Shown here: piece by piece, positions 1 to 12,000 of the stretch | How positions within the stretch are numbered: the stretch's first letter is position 1 | Layout: every line of letters starts with the position of its first letter | The notes under the pieces: generated by a model | The model's database searches: none | What the model saw: only the letters and a program-made list of their open reading frames with translations | What the model was told of the DNA's origin: nothing | Made by a program: the position numbers and the translations under genes | Source: Phoronis australis | Taxonomy: Eukaryota > Phoronida > Phoronidae | Direction: 5' to 3' | NCBI GenBank assembly: GCA_002633005.1 | Contig: NMRA01000022.1 | Span: 238,056 to 302,055, forward strand | DNA: 64,000 nt

Positions 1-1500
1 ATGACCCCTGTAGCCAATCTGATCAACTCCATTCTGGCATTTATGATTAGAGGGCTAGCTCTCTTTTGTTCGATGATTGCTTAATCTCCAATAAGATCGT
101 ATCTAGCCCTGACTGGGCTGTGCTGTTAAAGATAAAAGTTAAATTATAATATATTTGAACATAAACCAAAGCATTTCTGAATTCCTAGTCAAATGCTGAT
201 CATATTTAGTTTTTGAATCGCCAAAATCGTCCAACTACAACCGAAGTAACGACAATCTATTCTTTCCGAACATGCCAATTCGCTTTGGGTTTGACTCTGT
301 TCACAGGTGGTAGATAATTGGCCTGCCTGTTGTCGTAACAGACAAAAGACTGTGCTTGGCAGTTTACAAAGAAGCTGGGTGTTGTCACACGCTAAAAACT
401 GGTAAAGTCACTGAACGGGAAAACGCCGTAAACCGAGAACAACAGCAGCCTGAGGCGATTTGACCGCTACAGCTGGCTAGGTGTCTTTGATCTAAACCGG
501 TAGATTCTGTGGTGCGCAAACCGGTCGTGTTGTCCAATCTCGACCTGTTAGGTGTCAACGTAGGATTCTTATCATGTTAGTGTAACGCAGTCTTTTTCTG
601 TTGTCCAGTGCTACACTCAATGGGATAATAGCTCATTGGCTACACCACAGAATTCAGTAGCAGGTTCGGCGAATACAGGGTTGCAGGACTGCTGAAAGGC
701 AGCAGCCAGGACGCCGGACGCATGCCGAATGCTGTCGGTGGCAGAGTAAAAAGCACTGAGCAAGATGCCAGCACCCCGGCCGCACAGCGCATGCCAATTG
801 CCAATACCCTCACCGGTCGACCGATTGTGTTGTTGACTTTAGAAGCTGATGCTCTCTCCAAAGAAATAAGTACTGCATGTAGAGAACAACATAGCATTCT
901 TTGAATTCTTGGTAGTTGAATAGTTCGTGAAAAGTACACGTGATTAGGTTTTTCAATATTGAAAAATCGGACAAACACTAGAAAGCAACTCAACCAGCGG
1001 GGTGGGCGAGCAACATATAATTGCGAAAAAGTGTCATTGTATAATTCTGGGCATGCCTGCGGTGTCTCCTAGGGTTGTAGGGTAGCAGGGCGGCCAGCAG
1101 TCTACACACCGATGAAGCAGCAACAGCAAGCCGGTATAAAAAACATTAGGTTTTGACCTCGCCGTGGGAAAATGATCCGGGCCCGGCAGTGAGACAATGT
1201 TGGTCAATTAATTTCGTCCACCACCGCTGTTAAAAACCCTTCAGCCTGTTGAGAATATGTCTGTGGAAGTAATTTTTCAACGGTTTTGTTGATAGCTGAC
1301 GGACATTCGCATTGTGTGGTTTCTTTGGTTTAGTTAGCACCCGGTCGCGGATTAGAACACCATAATTACTGGGGCGCTAGGCTGCGCTCAAGTTAGGGCC
1401 CTCTCTTTCAAAGTACCGGAACATTGCCACTAACTTCTTATACAAGGACGAGCCCTTAAAAAGAGTCATTTTTCCAAGAGTTTCAAACCTAATGTTACAT
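1..1500. other. Intergenic sequence, no gene recognised
   Basis: Locally GC-richer than the rest. The words ACCGGT and GTGTTGT recur around 500-560 and 810-840 as degenerate repeats. Open frames on both strands at 640-1000 overlap each other and show no family motif. Confidence 0.4.
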
Positions 1501-2200
1501 AAGCACCATTTGATGGTTGGGCGGATTTCATCACTACAGCGCCTCCTAGTAGCCACCTTTAGTTGAGCAAGAGGGTTTTCTGATGATAACTAAAGATCCG
1601 ATTGACGGATTTCAATGAAACTTCACACATGAGGTCAAGGCACTGATTCCATTAAATATTCCCAGGATTTTACCTCTGTAGCGCCTCCTAGTGTCTATTT
1701 TGTTCTTCGGTGGGGCTTATCAGTTAAGTGTTGTTTGGTGAAAAAGCTTTTCAGGATATCTAGAGAACAGACTGGTGAACTGGCGATGAAACTTGACGCA
1801 GAGGTATATCATGTCAATGTGCGGGCACCATTTGACTTTCGGGTGGATTCAACCACTGCAGCACCTCCTAATGGCCGCTTTGAGGATGAGCGTTTCATAA
1901 TTTAATACAGCTTGGCATAGCCAGCACCATTACATTTTCAGGCGGATTCAACCACTGCAGCATCTCCTAGTGGCCATTTTGTTTTTGGCAAAATGCTTTT
2001 GAACTATTATTAGGGAGGAGTGCGTTTCCAGATGATATCTAGAGAACTGACTGGTGCATTTCGATGAAACTTGACACAGAGTTATACTGACCCACAATGG
2101 CAATACTAAATTTTTGGGTGGAGTCGACCACAGCAGCACGTTATACTGGCCCCTTGAAACATATTGCGATGCACCCTGGGCACAATGTTGACTCCATCTT
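1500..2200. repeat. Degenerate tandem repeat with CCTAGTGG-like boxes
   Basis: Three to four diverged units share the order: TTTGA-TTTCGGGTGGATTC, an ACTGCAGCGCCTCCTAGTGG-like box (near 1540, 1680, 1860, 1960), a GATATCTAGAGAAC segment, then GATGAAACTTGACACAGA. Box type and spacing (about 100-180 bp) resemble the arrays at 3.2, 7.7, 39 and 42 kb, but the intervening sequence differs. It is a related or convergent family. Confidence 0.55.
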
Positions 2201-2507
2201 ATCTTACTTCCAGTCATTTTGCTGAAGACATTGAAGGATCTCTCTCTTGGTAGAGTTTGACATGATTGTGATTTCGAAGCTTTCTTTTGTGTCTAACAAG
2301 AGACAACTACTGGTCCAGTCGACATATGAGTAAGAATACATGGCAATGCATTTGAACGTTTAGTTTTGTGTTTTAACAAAAAGACTTGTTTTTTAAAAAG
2401 TACAAATCTGTTTTCTGCACAATACACATCCTCTATTAGTACCAATCACTATTATAGATTTTTTATCTATAACACAGCAAAGTTCACATAAATAAATCAT
2501 TAAAAAA

Positions 2508-2513
2508 TTTATT
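2508..2513 (-). terminator. Possible polyadenylation signal of AUH
   Basis: AATAAA on the minus strand, about 440 bp past the stop codon, in AT-rich sequence. It is the nearest canonical hexamer noticed. A 3' UTR of this length is plausible but not demonstrated. Confidence 0.3.
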
Positions 2514-2952
2514 GATAACACAAATACTATAAATTCAAAATTTCTGACACATGGATTTAAAAAATAAGACCACATTTAAAACACTTTCCTTTAAATACCT
2601 TACAAGTCACAGGTTCTTTAATTTGTTAACATAATCTAATTATAAATGATAGCAATTTGACTGTATCTGAAATTACTATAAGTATCATTTGTCATGATTT
2701 TAGCAAGGGGCCATACCCAGTATTGAAATGGACACATGCAAATGGCTTGCATGGCTGTGCACTTACTGTTCCAATAAACTCCTGTCAGGGATTACGCCAA
2801 GCATGCATTTTGAAACAATGCACTCAGCGAGCCTCAAAATGAATATCTTGATATGATCAGTAGCCACCTTGAGTACATCACATTCGAAAAGTGCACAAAA
2901 CTGGCAGGCATGTATTTTTTTCAGCAGTTCATATCTGTCTATGTTCCAGTCC

Positions 2953-3030
2953 CTATTCTCCTTTGAACTGTGGTGGCCTTTTCTCCTTGAATGCTTTTAA
3001 AGCCTCCAGTCTGTCCTTTGTGGGAATTAC
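2953..3030 (-). CDS. AUH: AUH exon 8 (C-terminus and stop)
   Basis: Encodes [20 protein letters not shown] then QFKGE and TAG. It is the diagnostic AUH C-terminal tail, joined in phase 0 after CYAQ. The acceptor is TTGCTTTAAG. The 3.6-kb intron before it is the longest of the gene and holds repeat copy A and the coding relic at 5.1-5.5 kb. Confidence 0.94.
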   Translation of the reverse strand, partial: VIPTKDRLEALKAFKEKRPPQFKGE

Positions 3031-6000
3031 CTTAAAGCAACAATAATGAGTAAATATTCGGCAAGTAACGGGCAGTGTGTTAGAACCTGTGTAGGACAAA
3101 TCGGTACTCATTACTGACCCAATTTACTATACCTACATCAGTATGCCAAACAGTAAAATACAAGTCATGTAATTCTTGAACTAGTCCAAAATCAGCTCAA
3201 GTCACCTGAAATTTTACACAAGAGCAACGCAGAGCATTGAAATGCGCCCACAATTGCACCGTATACGGTATCCTTCTAGGGTTGTTTATTGCTACCATAA
3301 AGTGGCCAGTAGAGGGCATATATGTGGTACGTTGTACTTTGTAAAATGGAAAGGCATGGTCATTGTCTCCTCAATAGGCTAGGGGCAAAATGTGAGTGAT
3401 CTTCATAATACAAGCACATCCTATACATCAGTTGCTTAAAGCACCACAGAAACGTAGAATTAAAAACAAATTAACCAACATACGAGATTAGCACAGCATT
3501 AGAATGCCAGAAACAAATTTCTACTTGGAACTTTTCCTTCATAGTCACGAAGTAACGCAAAGTATACACCTGAAGACCTATGAAAATACAGAGGTCAATG
3601 TAAAATACTACAATTGCCACTAGAGGCATACCGGTAGTCAGAAGCTTCCTAAAGTCGTCATCGTCCATTGTCAACATCACATAAATACATTTGCTAAATT
3701 TAGTAAAGATCCTGCAAACGGTTTGGGAGATACAGCCATGGGCGCAAAAAAAAACTGCCACTAGGAGGCGCCACAGTAATCAAACTCATGGGAAATTCAG
3801 CGTCAACCTTCCTCTTCATAGTAAGAACATACATGCCAATTTTCACAATCATACTAAGAGCGGTTTGGTTGATAAAGGGGTGGACGCCAAAAAACAGACT
3901 AAAAAACAGTAAAAATGACCACTGGGTGTCGCAAACTAGGTCGAATCCATCCGAAAACGGGAGGATAGCGTCATCGCACTAATAGGTGCCTACATACCAA
4001 ATTTCATGAAAATCCGTTAAGGACTTTTGAAGATACAAAGGTAAGCGTAAAAAACTAAAATTGTCACTAGGGGGCACACCGGTAGTCGGATCCGTCCGAA
4101 AGTTCGCACATGCCGTCCCATTCATGAATGGAACATATGTGCCGCCCGGATGGACGGACCGACGGACGGAGATGGTGGCATAATGCGTCCACATATAAAT
4201 ATGTGGGCGCATAAAAATGCAATGATTTGAAGATTTTATGGTGAACATGTACTTGTATAAAAGACCTGGGCTAGAATCCTGTGTTCGCAGATAAACTGTA
4301 AGCATGGCACTCATTAGCACTAGCCTCCCTCTAATTTAATTAATTTTCTAGAGCACAAGTGAGTGTGGTCCGAATGTTGGGGGAGGCTGTCACGGAAACC
4401 AGTGCAAGTGACGGATCTACAGGGGGTGATGGGTGGGGGGGGAGGGTGAGAGGGTTCACCCTGAAAACATAATTTCTTTCCATTGTGATTTGCAGTAATC
4501 ACGAAAAGCAACGTAATTCGAGTTTTCTTGGCTCATCGGCAAGTCTCGCGAAGTCCAATTGCGTGTGCGCTTCCATCGATACTTCTGAAGCAGCCAAGCA
4601 CTTTAGATGGATCCACCGCAGGAGAAAGCAGATCTATGGCTGACTTTTTAGGTAACTAGCATTTTCATTTGATTAGGGAAAACACTGTGATACTGCAACC
4701 CTGATATTCAGGCCAATCAACATGCAACGTTTTACCTCATCTGTCATGCCTTGTCATGCTATTACACTCAACACGTTTGTAACTTGAATTTGGCTGGTGC
4801 ATAATAAAGTTGTCTTGCACAATAATCACACAGTGTACATGTAATGAGTTTTTTAAAAAAACGATCAACTCATTTTCCGAAGAACTGCTGTTGAGGCGGG
4901 CCCTGTGGTCTGGTCACGAGTCCGTTTCAACATGCACCCTAGCAAGTTAGGCCTATACAAGGAATGAACCTGGGGGGGGGGGGGCATTCACATTGGCAGT
5001 GTACAGTACCAGAAACTGCGGGTTGTACTTTCTCAGCAAAGTCTTGCAGGACTCATGCGGTGTTCAATAAGCCTTTTAAGGGGCCCTGGTTCCGACCTCA
5101 GCACTCACCATCTTCTTTACTGGGAATTTCCGCAGAAAGGTCCACCCGTTGAAACGCCTATGGGTGTTTATTTGGTGTTACAAATTTGGGTTTCAAGTCT
5201 TCAGACATTGAGACGTTTATTCCAAAAATTGCAAGAGATGCAAATTGGTCCTGGGATACATCGTCTTTGACTAAAGCGCAAGATTTGAAGCCGTCCATGA
5301 TGAAAATGTCAAATATAGTTGCGTATGTAACTATTTTGACAGATGAGACAAAACGTGTTTATATCCAGTAACTTGAGGCTACTGTCACGCGATCATCTGA
5401 TATTCAAGTGTTGGATTTTTACGTGGCCGTCGGTGCTCCTTATGCTCGTGAATATTTGGTAGTGTGTCTAAGTCCCTGTATGAACACTACACTTTTTTGT
5501 ATATGACTTTTCGTATGCTAAAAACCGTTATATGAAGATAGATGTTCCAACTACAATTTTGCTGGTGTCGTGACTTGTACTCTTATGTACACAAAATTAA
5601 TATGGTTTTACGGAACTTAAGAGCTGAGTTCATGTGACAAAGTCGCCATTTTAAATCCTCTTAAAAAACGCCAGAGACACCTTAACTGCCACAAACTCAT
5701 CAGGATGCATGGAAATTGCACTATTTGGCTACAAAAAAAATTGTTTTACACCGGAGGGGGAAACCCCTCTCCCGACCTCCCCCCGCTCGGCACTACATGC
5801 CTCGAATTCGCGCAAAGCGCACATTCTAAGCCCCCTTACTAAAAACGTAGATCCGCCACTGAGTGCTGAGCACTGGTGTGGCTATTCGTAAAAATGAAAT
5901 AAGCTCATCTCCTTCTAGAGTGTTCTGGTAGGACAGTAAGTTACGTCAGTCGAGAGATATCACAAAAATATGAACATTTTGTGACTTTCGGCCCAATTTG

Positions 6001-9000
6001 TATTTGCCTTTTTTAAAATTTGTTTAAACTGACATGGTTTCCGTGGTAGCTTAATTACGTATGGCGGCAATTGAGTGTGTGTCCATAATGCACAAGTCAA
6101 CAGTCACTACAGCAGTTACTTTATTAAATCCAGTTAAGTTTGAAAATATTTGGAGTTGTGTTGAAAGCGCATCGCTTGGTCTTAAATTTGGAATGAACTA
6201 AAAGTTGCATTAAAACCCACTTTATGAAGTTTTTAACTCAAATGAAGCAGAAAGCGCATCTTTGACTTTTAAGTCATTTTTCATGAAACAGACTCTAGTT
6301 TTACAACTACAGCAAACTATATAATGCCTTTAACCAAGACAGGTTCATAGCAAGTTGCGCAGAAAGGAATAGTTTAACAAAGGTGAAATCTCAGCAATTT
6401 AGGTCACAATATGCCTGACCATAGAAATTCCATTATTTCATTTTCTATAGAAGTCGCACGCCACCAAGTACATGCTATATAGACAACATTCTGGGAAAGT
6501 GTGGACATTCACCACAACGCTGAGTAGTCTTTGACAAATGAAAACAATCGATTTTGGTCAACGTTTTTGTTCGAAATTGGTGAGAGTTCACCGAACTAGT
6601 GGTATTGAATTACCTGAGCGTAACACATCTGTTCAATAGCATAGCCAGAATTCAAGTCGACTTCAAGGCCTTGGTTGATTGCTGCTTTTGCCATCCGTAA
6701 AGCAATTGGACCCTGTAAGAAACAGAACTTCAAAAACACTATGCCTAAAATCAAAAGAAACCCTGCAATGCTATCTGCTATCATACAATATCACATATTT
6801 TGGAGAATTATAAACTTGATCGCACTCCTTTTATATGCCCTTTCTATACAGTCTCTTTTCTGAAGGACAGTTTTGCTCACTTTGCAGTTGTAGAGGCGAG
6901 GCGTTCTTGCAAAGAAGTACCGCCATGCTTTCGCTGACGTTGGCTTACAGTCACTTTTCCCTGAATACGACAGAGCTCTCTCTGATTCTGCAGTTTTTAC
7001 CCACAATGTAGTCCGTGGAGCACTTGCCTCCCAGATTTACAGTGCTGTGGTTCTAATCATATGCATCAAGATTCGCTTGTCATTAGTGTTTCTGATGGCA
7101 ATAAAGTTTTGTTGCATAAGTTATGCAGACATAAAAATTTGAAAAGCTGAGTGAGGCGTGATAAATTGTTTTTTTCACTAGTTCAACTCGACTCAAAAGC
7201 GTCTTTGCAACCCTACATTTCTAAAACTAGGTCAATCGTACAACGCGTTTTTCTAACTCTGCATAAGAGGACAGTCGAATCTGATATGTGGTAATTCGGA
7301 AAATTCCAAGATGGTAAAAAAGTTTTCATAATCTATTCTTGTTCAAGATAAACAAATTGTATGATGACTTTTTCTAAATTTCTTTCACAATTTTGGCTAT
7401 AACTTCAGCAAAATAAAAGAAAGACTTCATCAATTTTGTTATCAAAACTACCAGCGGCTCTAGATAACTAAACCTACAAAGTCCTACCTGTGTTAATATT
7501 TCTTTAGCAAGCTCCACCGACTCTATGTATGCAGCATCACCAGCTTCATTCTGTTCTACAGCTCTGTTCACAAGGCCAAGGTCATGGGCTGTGGTAGCAT
7601 CTATGACACGTCCTGGTACAAGAAACAAATATCTAGAAACGAACTCTACTAGAGCAACGCAGAGCGTTGAAATGCGTTCACGAAGGCACCGCAAACGGTG
7701 TGCTTCCAGGGGTGCTTTATTGAATCACAAAAATGGCCACTAGACGTCACAAAATGAGTCAAATCCATCCCAAAATGGGAACGTTCATCGCTTTTTTAAT
7801 AGAAAGCTATTTACTGAATATCATGAAAATCTGTCAAGGAACTTCAGAGAAACGGAAGACAACGGAAAAAAATGAAATTGCCACTTAGGGGCTATGGGCG
7901 CAAAAAACATAACTGCCACTAGGAGCGCCACAGTAGCCAAAGACGCCAGAAAATCATCGTCAACCGTCCTCTCCACACTAAGAACAAATATGCCAATTTT
8001 CACAATCGCACTGATTTGGTTGATAGAGGGGTAGATGCAAAAATAGACTACAAAACAGTAAAAATTGCCACTAGATGGCACAAAATATGTCAAATCTACT
8101 CGAAAACAGGAACATGTCATCGTTTCAATGGAAATCTATTTACCAGATTTCATAAAAATCTGTCAAGGAGCTTGAATTAGAGAAAAAAGAGGAAAATGGA
8201 AAAAATTAAATTGCCACGTGGGGTACAGCATTTGTTGGATTCGTCGGAAAGTCCTTGCTGGCCGTCCGTTGTCAACTTCGTATAAATACACTTGCTAAAT
8301 TTAATAAAGATTCTGTAGAGCGTTTAGGAGATATAGCCATGGGCGCAAAAACAAACAAAACTGCCACTAGGAGGCGTCAGAGTATTTGAAGTCGGAAAAT
8401 CATTGTCAGCCGTCTTCTTCACAGTAGGAATATATATGCCAATTTTCACAATCATCCTTAGAGTGGTTTGGCTGACAGGGGCGGATGCCAAAAAACAAGA
8501 CTCGAAAATAGCAAAAATGGCCACCAGGTGGCCCAAAATACTTTCGAATCCATTCGAAAATGGAAGAATATTGTTGTCTCACTAATAGATGCCTAACTGT
8601 CAAATTTTATGAAATTCTGTTGAGGACCTCCGAAGATACAAAGGTAAACGTAAAAAAATAAATTTGCCACATGTGGGATAGGTTTGAAATTCGTAATCAA
8701 CCGTCGTCAGCTTCATACGAAAACATCTGCCCAATCTCATCAAGATTCTGCGAGGGATTCAGGAGATAAAGCTGCGGACGGCCAGACAGAGATGACGGCA
8801 ATATGCACCTACATATAAATATGTGGCCACATAAAAACAGTGCAGGTGGTCTGATAAATGTTGCGTTAGATGTGTGCAGGTCCTCATGAGCACGAAATAC
8901 GTGAAAACATTGTTTTTGTTTATTAATATAAACATACAGTACACATACACAGGTTAAGACCATGGTGAGCAGCTACAGACCTGACTTAAAGATCTTACAA

Positions 9001-12000
9001 TGGGGTCCAGGGAGATTTGAACCCACGACCTTGAGAACAGGAGGCAGGCACTCTACTTACTAAGCAAAACTGCCTCCTCAAGACATTGTCAAGATTTTCA
9101 GTGATATACTCCCAAGGTTAAATACTCAAAATTGAGATTTGAGATTATACATGAAAGATGAACCCTTTTAGGAAAGTGTGACAACCGACTCCCAACACAT
9201 TCTACAAAAACATGCTCTGAACCATTTCCAGTGGACGCTGCTTGCCAATTATTTGTACATTGCTTCCACCACGTGCTCGGGATTGTGGGCTTTGGTATCA
9301 GTGGAACATTAAATTAACTCTTAATCCTAGGTCATACAAAGCTTTCCAACAACAATCCAATGAGTTTGTGGCTGAAAAATTTGCATATTGGCCAACAGTT
9401 AGGAGATTATCGGGAGTGACGGCCAAGTCAAAAATGACCAATCGCTGATACTGATCTTATGAAAAATCACCCAATCAATATAGGGCATCAGGGTAGAATT
9501 CAATAGGCAGAATCTGCCGAACTTCTGACGAAGGAAACCAGGGATTTGTATTTTAACACCAAAAGGATTCATTGCTTTCCCATTAATAAGTTGCTGAAAC
9601 AAACACAAAGCATTGAGCACTACTGGGAAGAGCATTCCGATAACACATTCATTATGGACTTCTCAAAACATTTTAAACATCGTTTTAACACCCTACACGA
9701 CTTGTTGCTTTCTTAATTTAAATGACCTTCGTGATAATGCGGACACAATACTTCCCCGCTCCAGACCTCTGCAGGTGGACAACAAATTTGCAAGAAGCCG
9801 TGCCTATAAACATGCAAACAGAATAAAAAGTGAGTTCAACCCACAGCGCATCTTTTCACCTACCTGTGAAGATCAACTCTTTGGCCAGAGCTGGCCCCAC
9901 AAGCCTGGGAAGGTTCTGGGTTCCTCCTCCCCCGGGAATTATGGCCAACTTTGTCTCCACTAGGCCCATCTTGGCAGTTGAAGCTGTATCATGAAGATTT
10001 AATATTATGCAGTGTCCCACAACTTTGTCTTATTCTATTGATAGCTAGAGTAAATTTGCATGAGTCGGGCACGAGATGTTCGTCTGTAAACCTGATTTTT
10101 TCCAAGAAGCCAAATTTTGACTTAACAGCTTACCACTTTAAAATTGGTTTCCACTTGTTCACTACTCATATGAGAGTAGGTTTTGACAATTCGTTATTCG
10201 TTGAGAATTTGTTCAGCACATAAAATGACCCACTATTTGAAGAGCCTGGTCTCAAGCAATAACGAATTGTCAGTTCTCTGAAGCCCTGAGATCTTTTCCA
10301 ATTTTGACTACAGAGCAATCTGAGACCAACTCACCATGGTTAAAGGTCAAAATTAAAAGCTGCTTTTTGTGATGGAAGGTCGAAGGTTGGTTTATGTCTG
10401 GAGGTGCAGTTGTTCAAGTTTGTGCACTCTACCTTGCGGATAAGTCGAATTTCAGCTGAGAAAAAATCTTTACGTGTGGTCGGATCTGACTATTGCAATT
10501 TTAACTACATGTCAAAAGGAAGGACAGTCCCATCTGAGAACATGATAATACATTATCCAGACACACACATCTAAACAATACAGTTCTCAGACATGAATAC
10601 ATCCGAGTAAGACATTATCCAAACATGCAAACATCTGAGTATCCAGGCATGTATGCATCTGGTCAATACGTTATTCAGACATTAATAATTGAGAGCACCG
10701 TGTGCTTAAAACATCAAAAATAATAAACCGGCGAAGAGTCCAAAAAAGTGCACGACCCAAAAGTGTGCCGTAAACAATATTGCCTTGCTGTGCAATCAAC
10801 AGTGACAGCTAATTTTCTCACAAAATATTTCCAAATGCCCCAAAAACATTTCTGCTTCCGGCATTTTTTCATTTTTTGTGTCCATCGTCCATTGAGCTGG
10901 AGGATAATCCTCCTTAACCCCACCGCTGCAAAGGTGTAACTCAAGTATAAGAAAGCAACAACAAGAAGTCTACAGGTAAGCCATGGCAGAAATAAAGCGT
11001 CACGCAACAACGACTATAACCTACAGGCAACTCGCAGGTCGCAACCTAGGGCCAGCTCAAAGCCTCCTCCCACAGCGATGCCATCTAGGGCGCAGATGGT
11101 AGGTATTGGGAGGTCCTGTACATCTCTTAAAGTCTGTCGCAACATAGCCACGAATGGACCAACCTTGGCAGCAGGCATAGCAGCACGCTCCTTCAAATCA
11201 GCACCTACAGTCACAAGATTGTTGGGATAATGTTGGCAAGGGTTTGCAAACCACTTAATTAATATGAACGGATCTAGAAAATCATAAATTAGGACCCATC
11301 AATAATAGTCAAATAACTAAAAAAATTAAAATTTAGCTCGATAGAAGTATATGTTTTCGCATAAATAACTTCCCACCATGCCAACACATACCTGCGCAGA
11401 ATGCACCAGGTACGTCACTCTTTAGGATGACTACTCTGATGTTCTTGTCAAATCGAACTGCTTCTTGAGCCTCACGGAGCTGAAATGAAAACACCCTGAG
11501 AGATAGTTAGAACTCTCCTCTTTTGTGAGAAAAAAATGAGCTATTGCAGGACAACAGCTGCAGTTTTCAAGAAATAGATAAATCTTGAAAATTGATGAAA
11601 TTTTGAACCAAAAATCTCTGGCTAATTTTCCAATGATGTGGTGTTACTTTTTGCCTGATTTCTTCCTGGGCTTTTGTCAAAACTTTGATGAAGCCAGATG
11701 AATTTTGATGAAAACTGTCAACTCTTTTGAAAAGAAAGAGGTATGCTAACGAGAAAAAGACAATGTTATTGAAAACTCCATGTCTCCCATGGTTACATAA
11801 AAACTGGGAGTATTAAAAGAACACAACTAATTGCTAAAGCTACTATAAACATGATTGCTCATCAAAAAGCTAACTTTTGAGTTAGGAGGCTTAGAAATAA
11901 ACCTGGTCTTAAAAATTTCCTCGTTCAAATGAGAAGCAAAGATTTTTAACTTTTGATTTAGGGCACTTAGAAGAAATATTGTTCCTTTTTTAATTAGATG

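Noticed and set aside
3780-3982. Open frames inside periodic repeat A (also 8403-8585, 39434-39619) with similar peptides
   Set aside because: The similar peptides arise because the DNA monomers are related. Frames are short and broken in every copy, so no protein is implied.
8985-9080. Functional tRNA gene on the minus strand
   Set aside because: It has A and B boxes but no convincing anticodon arm or acceptor pairing, so it was called a SINE.
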